Of a DNA stretch of 64,000 nt, positions 26,953 to 43,139 are shown one piece after another. The notes under the pieces were generated by a model, which was not told the DNA's origin, ran no database searches, and saw only the letters and a list, made by a program, of their open reading frames with translations. Position numbers and translations under genes: made by a program. The stretch is taken from NCBI GenBank assembly GCA_964057225.1, contig OZ059899.1, positions 14,268,501-14,332,500 of the forward strand, written 5' to 3'. Source of the DNA: Auanema rhodensis (lineage: Eukaryota; Nematoda; Chromadorea; Rhabditida; Rhabditidae). Every line of letters begins with the position of its first letter. The stretch's first letter is position 1.

Positions 26953-27245
26953 GGAAAAACGAGGGATGATAGGAAGAAAAGCGAAAAAAAAGTGGAAAGA
27001 AGTATTCTTATGTATTTTGAATTTGAAAATCTTAGAAAATTGAAATTTCAATATGTATGTGATGAGAGTAAAATACAAAAATTTTGCACAGAAAGCTGAA
27101 TATTTTAAAAAATCGAAGACACAATTTGAAATGATAGAAAGATATTTGAAACTAATCATGAATTACAAAAAAAATATTTTATGATTGAAGAAAATAATTT
27201 GAAAAACTAATTTCTGATAGCGAAATCTTCTGGTAGCCTCCTTCT
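24766..27245. other. Intergenic gap between convergent genes
   Basis: It holds the 3' ends of the channel (plus) and CaMKK (minus). CT tracts occur at 25200-25260, 25544-25586 (with (TA)n at 25516-25534) and 25780-25850. A C-rich stretch with a run of ten Cs lies near 26140, and (AG)n sits at 26896-26949. The switch from plus-strand CT to plus-strand GA occurs here, near 26-26.9 kb. No gene is seen. Confidence 0.75.
26896..26949. repeat. (AG)n microsatellite, about 27 units
   Basis: A perfect GA/CT array about 300 bp past the CaMKK stop codon; on the CaMKK sense strand it is (CT)n. Confidence 0.98.
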
Positions 27246-29671
<2,426 letters not shown>

Positions 29672-30521
29672 TTATCAAACTTAATATTTTAAACATCTTT
29701 AAGCAACGTAATGCTGTTTTGAGAGCCTTGTCTGAAAACATTATCCTTTGTCGGAGAAAAAGACAAGTTGAAGGACGAAATAGGGGTGTTTTGATGGTAT
29801 TTACCATGTGAAGATGAACTTTGAAATAGCTTGCAAAGGTTGGTTGAAATAAAAATTTGAATAAACGAGAAGATCAGCTGACTGCTAAAGAGCCTGAAGG
29901 ACATACTGTTAAGAGAGTGAGTTTATATGAAAAAGGGTGAAAATGACAAGAAGAAATTGAAGAAATATAGGAAGAAGGATAACAAAAAATTGTGAAAATA
30001 GGAGAGAAAGAGAGAGATAAACAGAGAGAGAAAGAGAGGAGAGAGACAGAGAGACAGAGGGAGAGAGACAGACAGACAGAGACAGACAAAGATAGATCTG
30101 AGTACTTGAAGAAAATCGTCTTAAGTTTGAACTAAATTTTCTTTTAAAGAATTTAAACACTTGTTGAAGATTGAAGCAAGTGGAGTTTCAGATGAGGTTG
30201 ACCAGAAGTAGTTTCATAAAGTCCTTACTAGAACGGAATTACTTTTGGACTGAAAAAACGGCAACCAGGCAGCAGAACTAGAGGATGGAAATGAGAAGTA
30301 GTATCAAGCTAATAGTCTTTCACTCTCCTTTGTCCTAGTTCGAAATCAGATCTTTGTATCCTCATTCACAACTCAAATTTCTCTAATCCTGATAGCAAAT
30401 GAACTTCCAAAAATCAAAAAGTAGTAAGTAAAGACGGAAGATTAGTATGGGTGAAAGAAGAGTAGAAGTTGTTGAGACGAGGCAAATAGGTTGAAAAGGT
30501 TATAGAAGATAAAGTTGTTTC

Positions 30522-30854
30522 TTGGCTGAAAAAACTCAACAAAAAAACTACTCGATCAAAGATTTTGGAAGAAAGAAAAAAAATTTCTTAGAAAAACCAG
30601 AAAAATCAAAAAATTCTATGAATTTTCATGAATTTTCCTTATGTACAACAAGACGTCACATTGTTCGTGTGCTGACGCTGCTTGCAACTGTTGCTTATGC
30701 TGCACTGGCTGGACTCTCTGGATCAACAGAGAGGCTGAGAAGATGGCAAAAAAAGAAATTTCATCGTTTAAGCTTGGGCAGGAGAGCCTTGAAGTCGTCC
30801 TTAGCATCGTCAGCATCAGTAGCATCGCAAGCAGCAGATGGCAGTTTCAAGTAG
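30522..30854 (+). other. Unidentified open frame (110 codons) inside the CaMKK intron
   Basis: The frame starts in A-rich sequence and continues through a more balanced stretch at 30640-30850, with a hydrophobic segment (VLTLLATVAYAALAGLSG) followed by a basic Ser/Ala-rich tail. The opposite strand also has a polar frame here ending in DDFKALLPKLKR then stop. No homology is recognised, and only one of the two, or neither, can be real. Confidence 0.2.
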
Positions 30855-32664
30855 TTCTTTCTCTCTTCCTTCTTTCTTTCTTTATCCGCCGTCCTCTCTC
30901 CCTTTTTCCCTCTCTGCCTTTCTCTTTTAGTCATTGCGAGAGCATAGAAATGAATGACTTCATGGCTTTTATGGAATTTTTAGCGACGTCAACGAGTAAC
31001 AAAGAACAAAAAAATTTCTTCGGAAAATTCAAATAACTAAATAAACTTTTGGAAACAAGACAATTATTTTTTTTATTTTTTAAAAAAGGAAGACAGGAAG
31101 CCAATTCAAGGATGAAGAGGTCGAATATGGTCCGACTAGACAAACGAGATGGGGAAATGGAAGCGAGAAGGGGCAAAATAGCAAAAGAGAAGGAAAGGGA
31201 TGAGGGCAGTTGTAGAGAAGACTTGATGGGACACAGAATGATGTGAAGGGCATGAATGGAACCGAAACATAGTATGATCGTAATTTAAGATGAAAGATGG
31301 TTTTTAGATGTTATATATAGAGAGAGATGCGGCAAAAAATATATAAAATTCATAACGAAGTTTGGAAAAAACAACAAAAATCAATTTTTAGGAGCATGAA
31401 AACGGTGAAATATGCTTTTTAGAGCTGGAGAAGGTTTGTATTAGCCGCAAAGTAGATGATGAAGTTAAAAGGCTGTGAAATTGGAAAAAAGGGATCTAGA
31501 TAGACTACCAGTGAGAGTACATATTCGGATGAAGATTATGCAGTTTTGGTCTTACTTTCTGCATAAAATCTTAGAGAAATCGCATGCAACGATGAAGATG
31601 TATTGGCTAGGAGATATGGCCATCAATGGAAAAGATGAAGAAGCATCGAGCACAGACAAAGTTGGTGATGCTGCTGATGATCATCATTACATCTTCGTGA
31701 AGCAGTGAAGAGCAAATTCAAATATCATCAATCATTCAGCTTCCAAATAAGGCTTTTCACTGCGTTTCACTCTATGAGAGCAGCATAATAAAGGCTAATC
31801 ATGTTGGATATGATAGAAGAAAGAAGAGAAAGAGCAAGAGAGGTAGATGAGAGTTAAAGGGGAGTAATACGTGTACATCATGTATGAATAGAGGGGGGGA
31901 TGAGTGAAATGGTTAGAGGTTTATGCAAGAAAAAAAGAGAAATAATGCTGATAATTTGCTTTATTTCACAAAATTTATCAAGCACAACTGTATAAGGAGG
32001 ACAGGGGAAGCGTTAGCAAAGAAAGGGAGAAAAGGGGAAAGATACAGAGAAAGGGAGAGAGTTTCTCATATTATATTGGATGTCCTGAGAGAAAAAAAGT
32101 CAAACTGAGTCTATCATTGATTATTTTAATTGAAAATGTCGGCTAATTATCCACAGTTCAACTGACATCAAACAAAAAAAAATTTTTTTGCTACTAATCG
32201 TGCATACAGAAATTGAATGAAATTTCGAATAAAGTCAGAGATAGAACTGAAGTAAAAGCTTTTTGAACGGTGACCTTTATAAAAAACATAAGTTGAACCT
32301 TCTATAAGCCAAGTAAAATAAAGAGAGAGAAATAGAAATAGAGAGAGAGAGAAATAGAAAGAGAGAGAGAGAGAGAGAGAGAAATAGAAAAAGAGAGAGA
32401 GAACGGGAGAAACAACAAGAGAAAATGAAAAAAAAATGCCTCTGGGGAATTATTCAAATGAGTGAGGAAAAAAGAAAAAATAAGAGTAGTTGAAATCAAA
32501 CGGGCAGACCGGGATGGAAAAATGATTCCTCAAACGATTCTTTTTGCTTTTTGAAACTATTTTTGCTCATTTCAAGGCTTATGAAACATGTGCGCTGGTT
32601 CAAGTCGGGATGAGAATGATGATGGCGAGTAAGGAAGGGTAAGATGGAGTATTGAGGTGGACTA

Positions 32665-32740
32665 TGAAGGAGGAGGAGTGGGAGGAGAGGACTAAGAGAG
32701 AATGAAGGAGGAGGAGTGGGAGGAGAGGACTAAGAGAGAA
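32665..32740. repeat. Perfect tandem duplication of a 38-bp unit
   Basis: Two adjacent copies of a GA-rich 38-bp unit beginning TGAAGGAGGAGGAGTGGG, the second starting at 32703. A third start (TGAAAA) follows at 32741 but diverges. Confidence 0.95.
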
Positions 32741-32764
32741 TGAAAAAGAGAAAGAGATTATGGC

Positions 32765-32835
32765 AATGATGATGATGACGACGACAACTATCGCACCGAC
32801 GACGACGACGACGATGATGATGATGACGATGACGA
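32765..32835. repeat. GAT/GAC trinucleotide repeat
   Basis: Imperfect triplet array interrupted by AACTATCGCACC. It lies in a CaMKK intron and no splice sites frame it as coding. Confidence 0.9.
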
Positions 32836-35364
32836 AAACCATGAAGCTGCTCAAATCATCACAACAGCTACAGGAGCAAATTCTAAGGAGGTCTTACTAA
32901 CAAAACATGTCATGTAGCAACATCTTATAAGTGTATGCTTCTGGGTTTTTTACGTCAAATTCTAAGAACTAAATCGATAAGGAAGTGAAATACATCGAAT
33001 AAATCATTTGAACTATGCTTTTTGCTCATGAAGAATGGAACAAAAAAAAATAAAAGTGCTAAAGAAATCAGAATAACAGAAGTTCAAAGTTAAGGGAAAA
33101 GCGGCAGGAAATGATTTTTCATGTGTTAATCAGGTCAAAGGGAGGAAATCCAAAAAACAGAGAAACATATGAGCCATATTAAGAAACAAAATGATAAAAA
33201 AAGAAAAAAACAGATTGTCAGCCAAGAAAAAACAATCAAATGATGTTTAATTGAGTTGGAAACTGGCTTCGAGACTTTCTCAGTCAACCCACCACCTCAA
33301 ACATTTTTTTCTGTTCAAAGGAAAGAAGGCATAGAAAGACGAATCAGTATGTTTCTTGAAAGGCAATTCCCTCTTTTCATTTTCTCTCTCACACTCTTTC
33401 TCTCTCTTTATAATTTTATTTCTTTATCGTTGTTTGCTTCCGTATATACTTCTATGTAACTACCAAAGCTGGGAACTGATATCATTTTTCGTTTCCCATT
33501 GATTTAAAAAGAAAAAAAAGATAATGAAGACGTTTCAAAATGCATTAGGTAAAAGAAGATGAAAATGAAGATGAAAGAAATAATGAGAAATAAAGAGAGA
33601 GTGAGAGGTATATATATATAGAGAGAGAAACATAGAGAGAGATAGAGAGAGAGTTAGAGAGAGAGAGAGATAGATAAGAGAGAGAGAGAAACTTTCTTCT
33701 TAAGTATTTATGTACATAGAGAAAAAAAGGAAAATATATAAAAATCATCTATGAAAAAGAAAGATCTTTTTTCTAAATATGACAATGAACTTTGGTATTC
33801 ATTTTGAAAAAAAAAAGAAACATCAGTTCAGTATATGAAAAGCCATAAACTCGGTTTTTATAGTTTGACAAAGAGGAAAAGGGAGAGAAAAAGGGTTATG
33901 AAGAGGTTGAGAGCAAGAGTGGATTGAGGGACTGGCTAAAGGAGATGAACAAGATAGAACAAGATAGAAATATCGAAATAAAGAGTTCATGATAGGCGTT
34001 CCTATGGGAATAAGTGAAAGATAGAAATATCAAGCTATTCTATAGGCTGGCTTACATATAGCTATACCCATATACGGGGCAGAATATAGATAAAGTAGAA
34101 AGAAGGAACGAGTTTAACGTTGAGTCGAACGGTCCTTTTCAAAAAGTTATAGTTTATATGTGAATACAAAGTATATTTCAGTTTGACAATAAACAATGAA
34201 AGAAATAGCAGAAGAAACAGAAGAAATGAAATGAGCCATCATGATAACGAAAGCTTATGGCGTCATGTACATGCACATGTATGTTGTTGCTTACATCAGC
34301 TGCCTGCCGGTATGTACATATCATTTCTCGTATGTGGGTTGTATTATAATGTTTTCAGATTATTTGTTTTCATAAATAACAAAGAGAAATAAAGAAATAA
34401 AAATATATTCCAAGTGAAAGAAAAATAACAAAAAGGATCGAATATGTTTTGGCTCGTTTGAGTAATATATGACATTGAAAATGCGATTCGATTACTAGTT
34501 CTCAAGAAACATACTCGCTGCTGATATATCTATGTCTATGTGCGTGTTTCGGTGAGAAGATTTAATGCTTGAGAATCTGATGATGTGTTGGTAACAGTTT
34601 AAACGGGCGGATGGGTGGGCTAAATGATGAAAATGCAATAACAGGGGGAGCTGGCTAAGTGGTTATAAGCTGGAAGAAGAAGAGAACGACGAAGAAGGAT
34701 ACTGGCAAGGATAATGAGATGGATTGAGAGGGAAAGAGAGAGAGTGAAGAGAGTACGGGTGAGAAGCTTTTGAGTGAATGAAGAAGAGCTTGTAACGAAG
34801 AAAGGTAAGATGAAATAAGATGATAAGGATAAAGAGATATTGAGTGATTGAGTGGGAAAAAACGATCAACCGTTCCGTCTGACAGAATAAATATGAACTG
34901 ACTAGCACTATGTTTCTTTCGAAAGGTTCTCACGTGAACAATTTCACGTTAATATTAAAAATATGCAAATTAATGCAAATTATGTAATTGACTATAAATT
35001 TATGTTATAAATTCAAATTAAATAACTCCAAAACTTTGAGAAACAGAGAAAAAAAGACGAGTAGAGAAGCTTATAAAAAAGAAAAAGAGAAGGAGAGAGG
35101 AGCGAGAGAAAGAGAGAGAGAGAGAGAGTATTAAGTATAAGTTGCAAAGGGAGTTACATAGATTATGAGACACATAATAACTTCAGTTGCATTGAAGTAG
35201 AAGATTATCTAAATGTATGTGATAGAATCTTCAAGCAGGGGAAAGAGAAGAGCATTTCTAGCAAAAAACGGATAATGCAGTAGATGTTACCGCTGACTCA
35301 TAGCTTAAGTATGTAGGCTTGAAACCGAAAAGACGAACACTAGTGCTGCCTTTCCAAGGCAATT

Positions 35365-35571
35365 GTGCCTGAGTCATTGTCGAAACAACAACTCTCGGCG
35401 CAGATCATAAACAATCTGATCGTCGTCAGCTCTGTCGTTGATGTCGTGCGGCGGCGGCGGCAGCGTCGTTGTCGTTGTCGTCGGACATCAGTGACAGCAC
35501 AAGTGTCAGCATCAGCCTCGATTAACTCAGCTACCAATGTAGTAGTAGCAGCTACGATGATAACGACATAG
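35365..35571 (+). other. Arg-codon-rich open island in a CaMKK intron
   Basis: A GC-rich stretch with CGG/CGT/CGA triplets, open on the plus strand (68 codons, with VVRRRRQRRCRCRRT) and on the minus strand. It is probably a degenerate triplet repeat; an alternative exon of CaMKK cannot be excluded. Confidence 0.2.
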
Positions 35572-36008
35572 ACGAAAGACGGCGAAGACCGACGACAACG
35601 TTGTCCTGAGACGGGGCCGAGCTTTGAGCACGTTGCTCCAAATTAGTCAACAGGAGCAGAAAAAATTGTATCAACCTCTTTTCTCATATTAGTTATTCAT
35701 TGAATATGAAATTTTTTCTTATTTCTCTATGAGCAATAAGATGAAAGTTATTTGATTAAGTAAATATGTTTTATAAAAAAAAATAATTCAAGAAGACTAT
35801 AAAACGTGAAAAGTTTAGAAATAGTAGTTCATAGAAGCATATATTCAGAATATTTGAATACATTTTCATTTTAAGAGACGACGATAAAGAATATATTCAT
35901 GAGAACAAGTTCAAAGTCAGGTAAATGGCCAGAATGAACATACATAAATAGAAAATAAATGAAAAAAGAGTAACATAGAAAGAGCAAAGAGTTAAAGAGC
36001 ACGCATAC

Positions 36009-36077
36009 CTGACTTGTAGTTGCTTCGTCTTCAACAGCGCTCGAGCGAATAAGACGTCGTTGACCAGTGGTATCACT
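36009..36077 (-). CDS. ckk-1: CaMKK N-terminal exon
   Basis: Sense strand: acceptor CATTTTAG, 23 codons beginning SDTTGQRRLIRSSAVEDE, donor GTATGC. It is phase 0 at both ends and fits exactly between the exon at 37004-37076 and the kinase exon starting [10 protein letters not shown] at 29482. The segment is a polar regulatory N-terminus with basic and acidic patches and is not recognised by homology. Confidence 0.7.
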
Positions 36078-37003
36078 CTAAAATGTGTCAATCTTACAAA
36101 ACAAAATAATATATAAACAGTATAAACAGCATAAATAATAATAATTAAAAGTGCGTATAGATAACACAAGCACAAGTGAACTCCTGAATACTAACGCATC
36201 CATTCTACTCAACCCCCTCAATAATTATTTTTATCATTCAATTCAATTTTTTTCTACAATGTCTCAACAAGCTAACTGAAACAATCAGAAAAATATTTTA
36301 TAATTTGTATTAAGCAATTTGATGTTAATGAGAAGAAGTAGAAACTAAGAAGATTGAAATAGCGCAGATTACTTGATTTCGAAACTCAAACGCAAAAAAA
36401 AAAATTATGTCATGAACAGCTTCTTATACTATACTATACATATATTCAAGTTATAAACGGCATATGAACATGACAAATCGGTCAGTTAGATGTATTAAAC
36501 AATCAACTTGTCAAGCATTATCACGTATTACCCGGATATTTTGTTGATAAATTATGCTTATTTCCTTGAAAATTCAATTCAATTATGCGTTTACTTTGCT
36601 CTTTTCAATAAGCTATAACGAGATTGTTTATGTGTCATGCAACTCATATGATTAGCATATTAGAAAGATACTTTTTTCTTGTTTCCCACGTGAAAGTCAC
36701 GTGCTAGCAATATAGCAGTAATTGTTTTTTTGCGCTGCACTATACTACACGGTTGCACATTTTCAATAATTATATAATATAAATATATATATAGTATATA
36801 CATAACTATACTATGAAAATAGTATATTCTAATAGATTTTCATTAAATATATATATATGAACTTTTGATTATATATACTATATACTATATATATACTATA
36901 TATATATATATATATATTTTAGTATTGAATTAATTTAATGAAAAAAGTGCTGCTGATGTAAGAAAGACAGAAAGAGAGAGGGAGAGAGAGAGGACATACA
37001 TAC
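36078..37003 (-). other. CaMKK intron, AT-rich
   Basis: Contains dense AT/TATA stretches at 36770-36920 and a pair of CACGTG-like motifs near 36690-36703 (CCACGTGAAAGTCACGTGC). No exon is seen. Confidence 0.6.
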
Positions 37004-37076
37004 CTGTTGCCGAACCATAGAGCCGGCCGTTAAGAATGTCCGTGAAGCGGACGGCCTGTCCGGATCACTAATCATC
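37004..37076 (-). CDS. ckk-1: CaMKK N-terminal exon, possible alternative start
   Basis: Sense strand: a strong acceptor (TTGTTTTCAG), one base, then MISDPDRPSASRTFLTAGSM and on to GTATGT. It leaves phase 0 for the exon at 36077. The first base completes a Trp codon from the upstream exon 45386-45484. Because ATG lies one base after the acceptor, the same site could also accept a spliced leader and begin a shorter isoform. Confidence 0.7.
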
Positions 37077-38611
37077 CTGAAAACAATAATAATAAATACA
37101 TAGATATAGATAGAGAAATATAAATATAAAAATTGTAATAGAAGATATAAGATGGTTGTCTTCATTTTCAAACAAAAAAAAGGTAAAGGAGGGGATGAAT
37201 AATACAATTGAAAGTGCTACAGAGAGAATGTGAAGATTGAAAGTTCATACTATAGTTCGTAGAATAGAATTTATAGTAAATACATCTGAGTAATATATAA
37301 ATACATAGTTAAGTTTAATTATTTTAAATTTTATTAAAATATATATCAAATTTAATGAAATAAAAATACGAACTTAATTAACTTGGAAGTGATATAAACG
37401 ACAGAAACCTTTTCAAGTAACTTGTTCAAAGAGAGAGAAAGAGAGAGAAAGAGTTTAAATAATATTTTAGTTTTTGGTCTTGAATGGGAGAAGGATTGTT
37501 ATGTTTTTATATCTGAGATCGTATATTAAAACAGATCAGAATGAGCAGGCTAAAAGGATTTTGGCGATTAAAGCACTACGAGTGAAAAGGAAAACGCGAA
37601 CACCTTCCGAGTACGATTGTCGTGGAAGTTACTATGAATAGTACATATTTTAGTATTTTATAAGAGAAAAGAGTTCAAAATATAGATAATGTTGAGAAAT
37701 AGAATAAGAAATAGAGTGAGAAGAAAAGATTTTATTTAAAAAAAAACAATTAAGTTTAGTGAAAGTGAGTTATGGATCAGCTTTCGCATCAGTGGAATTA
37801 GTTGCCACCCCCTCAAATATATATATATATATAGGAAAGATTAAATGAATTTGATTTTCAAATACATAAAAAACTATACATATAGTTAAATGAATATATA
37901 TATATATATATATACATATGTAATTACATAATAACTATATATGGATGTTTAAGCCAATATAAATAATTAATTTTCCCCCCTTTCTCACTGTCTTTAATTC
38001 TCTTTGACTTCACACTTCACTCAGGGGCTTCCACCAGTTTGTCATCAAAAACTGGCTATTGCATACTCTTATTTCTTCACTTATATCTTTATATAAACTT
38101 CAGTTTGCAAACTTTTGCATCCACCCGCACTTCTAACTCTTCCTACCCTCTCTCTTTCTCTCTCTCGCTCTCTCTCTACTTCCCTGTTTCATATTTCCAA
38201 AAAAGATATTTCATAAAGAAAAAGAATGAAAAGATGAAATATGAGCAGCGATGATAGCTAAAGTTGGATTGTTTTCAGGAAAATTCAAAGATCTCTCGAT
38301 GAGTATGATGAGTACAGTTGTCCACAACGAATACAATCAATCTAATTATTATTGAAATATATTGATTAAGATATATACATACAAAATTTCAGTTAAAAAT
38401 TCAATTTTCGTCGTATTTTGAATATTTTCATTCGAAATATGGCTAAAGGTCATATTACAAGATCACCAGATAGCTACTGCACCTACTTCCACAAAGCCAG
38501 TATGCATCTACTTCTATTTCAAATATACATTCACTTTTATATGGATTACATGACGAATTTTGAAGAAACAAGACCAAGAGAGATCGCTAGACTAAGATAT
38601 AGAGAGAGAGG

Positions 38612-38644
<33 letters not shown>

Positions 38645-38949
38645 GGGGGGGGAGAGAGACAGTTGTGTATTCATGGGTAATCAAAAAGAGAAGAACGTTA
38701 AAATACCAATTCGGAGCACATTTTTGACAAAATAGATTGAAAAATAAGCATTTCGTAGTCAAACTACCAGCAAAGCATATAGTAATTGAAACGAAAAAAA
38801 AACATATGAAATAGTAAGAGATAGAGATAGGCAAAGTACCAAAAAAAGTCTGATTGCACTATCTAGTTATGAAAATTAGCAAGAAAATTCACGCAATTTT
38901 TCTTCTTTTTTTTTTTAAAAATATGAATATTATAAAAAAATAATAATTA

Positions 38950-38985
38950 AATAGATAGATAGATAGATAGATGGATAGATAAATG
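38950..38985. repeat. (TAGA)n microsatellite
   Basis: Tetranucleotide array with one TGGA unit in the long CaMKK intron; a TCTA array occurs in the channel intron at 15725-15746. Confidence 0.93.
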
Positions 38986-39951
38986 GATGATTAACAAGAA
39001 ATAAAAAATAAAATATTGAACATGGATGACGTAATTTGGTAAATGGGTGTTTAGCATGGCTATTAGCCATATATACATATAGTTAAAAAAAGAAAATATA
39101 ATAGTAAAGATATTAATAGACTTGAATAACTTTCAACATAAATGAAATCAAATGATTTATAATTAGTTATCATGATCATTCGGGTCATTCCCTCCCCCTC
39201 CCCCTTGATTCTACTCCCTCGTTTTCTCTCAATGGACGACGGTCACAACGGCGATGTCGACTTAGGCAACAACAAAGTTTGACGACGACGACAACGACGA
39301 CATTGATGTAAGCGAGACGTAGAAGTACGAATTTCGGGCATATTTCTTTCAAAAGAATCTAAGTTCTTTCAGAAACTTGTGCTTAACAATCATGCAGAAG
39401 TAAAAGTAGAAGAGGAATAAGAAAACGGAAATAGATTCATAGTAAATACATACAACATCCAGCAGTCACATGAAGTTTTCTACTTATCCATCACAGATGA
39501 TGTTACAATTGAGTGAAAAAGTGCGTTTATTACAAGAATTGATAAGTATGAACATCATGTGAAAGTATAATCGTTGTTGAAAAATCAGTTTTTTTTGCTT
39601 ATTTTCATCTATATTTAGCTTAGTTGACAGGCTTGACAGGAAACGATTGTGTGCCCTTATACGATTGAAAAATATAAAAAAATATATTCAAAAATATTAT
39701 TATTACATCATTATAGTTGATTATACTCATAATAATATAAATTTAAATTATTCAAGTAATATAAAATAAAAAAGAAAATATAAGAAAATGGTTTTTTGAT
39801 CTACATTATATTGATTTTTAGAAATAGAAAAGATGACACAAAAGTTTACTTTATTTATATTTTTATTATTACTATTCGATTATTTGATAACAACAATTTT
39901 ATAATATTGTTTAGAATAGAGAGAAATGTCAGGGAGAGAGAAAGAGAGAGA

Positions 39952-39967
39952 GGGGGGGGGGGGGGGG
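39952..39967. repeat. G16 homopolymer
   Basis: Sixteen consecutive Gs on the plus strand within a GA-rich context; it is C16 on the CaMKK sense strand. Such runs are prone to length change and G-quadruplex formation. Confidence 0.9.
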
Positions 39968-41035
39968 TGAAGGGAGAGATTGGAAATAAGCAGGAAGGAT
40001 GGAAGGGAAGACTAGCTCTGATTTGGAGAAAGTAGCAAAAACCGGGAGAAGGAATGAATACGAAATAAGTCACGACTGCCATCATGATTCGAGAAAGAGA
40101 CGAAGAAAAAAAAAGGAAGAAGCAGATAGTAAACTGCTAGATTGGAAGAAAAAGCCACTTAGAGTGAGAAAATGTGGCTTTTTAAGCTTAATAGACATAT
40201 CGGCTACATGGCGGTAGTTCGAAAAAATAAAAAAAAAATAAAAATACGAAATAGAAATTAGTCTCATAACCAAAGAAGTAACATCTGTGTACATGCACAT
40301 ACTATTCTTTCAATAAAAAAGTTTGAAAGAGTGTGTATGTGTATATGTGAGGGAGGAAGGAAGGGTGGAACCGTTTGAAACATCTGGGCTTAATGACATT
40401 CCCAATATTTTTGCTTAAAATGCTTTTTTGAGGAACAGAGAGAAAGAGATAAAGAGAGAGAAGGGGACTGAAAAGAAACTACGCAGAACTGATTGATAGA
40501 TTTTTGTGGTCAGAAAGAGAATTGTTGAGCTTGATAAGGCTTCAAGTTAGTATTTGCTGCTTTTTTCATCATTTTAAGCAAAGTTTATGGATGAATACGA
40601 CAATGAAAGAGATTGAATAGAGAGAGGGCGATAGAGAATACCAAGTGGGGGGAGAAGAGGGATTATAACGATAATAAATAGGTAAATTGGGATTAAAAAA
40701 CCAAATAGGAGGAGGAAAATGAGAGAGAAAGAGAGAAATAAATGGTAAAAAGATAGATTATACGGAGAAAAAATGAAAAAGTTGATATGAGATCCGGAAT
40801 GAATGAGATGAAGCTGAAGAAGAGATACATTGGAATTGTTTCTGATGAACATAAAGCAACTTTGTCAAACCTTCTTAGCACGTTCACTTCAAGAGCGCAT
40901 GAGAGATTGCATCAAAGGATGGAAAAGAAAGAGGAGGAGAGAGAAAGGGAAAGAAAGAGAAAGAGAGAGAAGAAGCTTAAAACTAAAAGAAGACGAGGAG
41001 ACGAATAAATGAGATATGTAAGAGAAGCAGATTAT

Positions 41036-41073
41036 GTGTGTGTATGTATGTGTGTGTGTGTGTGTGTGTGTGT
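41036..41073. repeat. (TG)n microsatellite
   Basis: TG/CA dinucleotide array with two TATG interruptions, in a CaMKK intron. Confidence 0.95.
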
Positions 41074-42698
41074 ATACGCTGAGTGAGAACATTTCTATAT
41101 ATGGAATATATGAGAGAGACTAGAAAAGAGAGAGCAAACGATAGAAAGAGAGATCAAATGAGAGAGAGAGAGGGAGAAAATGGGAGCAAGAGAGAGAGAG
41201 AGAGAAAGCTTCATCTAGAAATAATCAATGGTTACACCCGAAGCATCGTTGGATAACACTAAGAGAGTCATACTAAAAGAGACATTGAGAGAGAGAGAAA
41301 GAGAGAGAGATAAACTAACTTAAAGAAAATAGTAAATGATAGTTTTGATTTATTATATTATAAATTTATGCCAATGAAAAGAAAAATACATTTAAAAGAG
41401 AAAATACATCAGAAGTCAGTAAAGTAAAATGAAGTTGAATGTCAATTAAATTTTTAAAAGTTTCTCTCTCTCTCTCTCTCTATTAATATCATCCATATCT
41501 TAGTCTCTCCTCCTCGATCTCATATCTTCTTTCATCATATTCAGATGAGAATACGAGAGGTTTCATTCTAGAATTGGTCAGATGGGAAACTCCTTCTACC
41601 AACGGATTGTCTCAATGGAATCAGAAAATTGATGTGACGCTAATACATAGTAAGAGAGTAACTTCGGCATCATGACAAAATTGGAATGAAAAAAGCGTGA
41701 TGATGTCTGGAATCTCCTAGGGATCCTTAACACAAGCTGTGAGCCCGTTGTCTATACTCTAGCCTAATGTTCAACCTTACCGCTATCACTGAGAGTCCCC
41801 TTCTCCCCCTCTCTCCCTCTCTCTTTCTCTCTGTAAACCTTCATCCAGTCGTCTCCCATTCTATATCCTTCTTATTCAATTCCAATTGCATTCCTAACTA
41901 TAAGAACATGAGTATTTATTATATTAAGCTTAACGAAATGAGAGCAAGGGATTTGTTTGTCTTCTGAATATATTTTTTTTCTTTTTTTTTTTTGAAAAGA
42001 GATAAATTGAGATTTCAAATATAAATCGAACAAAGTTTATAACGTAGATACACAGATATGTATCTTTCAAACTGAATTTTTCTAAATTTTGTTTATTGTT
42101 TTGTTAAAAGAAAACATCTAATTTAACAAAAAGAAAAGAAAAGTTTGTATTATAGATTGGAAAATTATTATTTTTATTTACAAATAAAGATGTTCAATTG
42201 TTTTATTTAATAAATAATATTACTATAATTAAAATCGTTTTTAGAATTTTTTTTTGAAGTTAAAATATCTTTCTTTCATTTAATTTTTAATTTATTCTTT
42301 TATTTATATCTTATTATAACTAAATTCTTCATTCAAAAATAGCTATCACATGCTTTCATAATCTCAAATCTGAAGTTCAGGTTGAAGGTTTAAGTGGTAA
42401 GGCTGCTGATTTAACGCCTGATTATACTAATTTCATTCAAATAGCTCAAATGGATTTTGATTTTTTTTCAAAAAAAAAAAGAGGTGAATGTTAAATGGAG
42501 AAATGTCGTAAATTTTCCAAAAATAGTACACAAAGCTGTATTGTACAGAGAATTTGTTATAATCAACAAGTTATTATATTAAAATATAATAACCAAATAA
42601 TATATATTTTCAATTTTCTGGTCTGAAAAAATGATATTCAGGGAAATAAAAAAGGAGGGCGAGTAAGAGAGAGCGAGAGAGACAAGGAGATAGAGAGA

Positions 42699-42700
42699 AG

Positions 42701-42770
<70 letters not shown>
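42699..42770. repeat. (GA)n compound microsatellite
   Basis: GA array with periodic AAA interruptions in a CaMKK intron; pyrimidine on the gene's sense strand. Confidence 0.95.
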
Positions 42771-43100
42771 AATATACAAATATATGATCTGCTAAAGCAG
42801 GTAAGCGTAATAGATATACAAAGTGTAGAATACAAATCACAAATTTCCATCCAAAATATTTTTTTGTTCGTTTTTGAGGAAAACACATAAATTTTAATAT
42901 AAGTTGGTTTTTCTTTTTTGTTTTTTAAACCTATAATTGGCTGAATGTCATAAAAATGGAATTTAATATGAGTGTTTGAAGTAAATATAGATTATTGAAG
43001 CAAAAAAAAAAAGAAAAAAAAGTAAAAACTGGGGTAAAACGACGACAATTCATATGATCACTACATATAGTATACAGGGAATCTTACACCGTAATATTTG

Positions 43101-43102
<2 letters not shown>

Positions 43103-43137
<35 letters not shown>
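43103..43137. repeat. (CT)n microsatellite in the opposite orientation
   Basis: A plus-strand CT array inside a region that otherwise carries plus-strand GA arrays, so it is an exception to the sense-strand pyrimidine trend. Confidence 0.95.
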
Positions 43138-43139
<2 letters not shown>

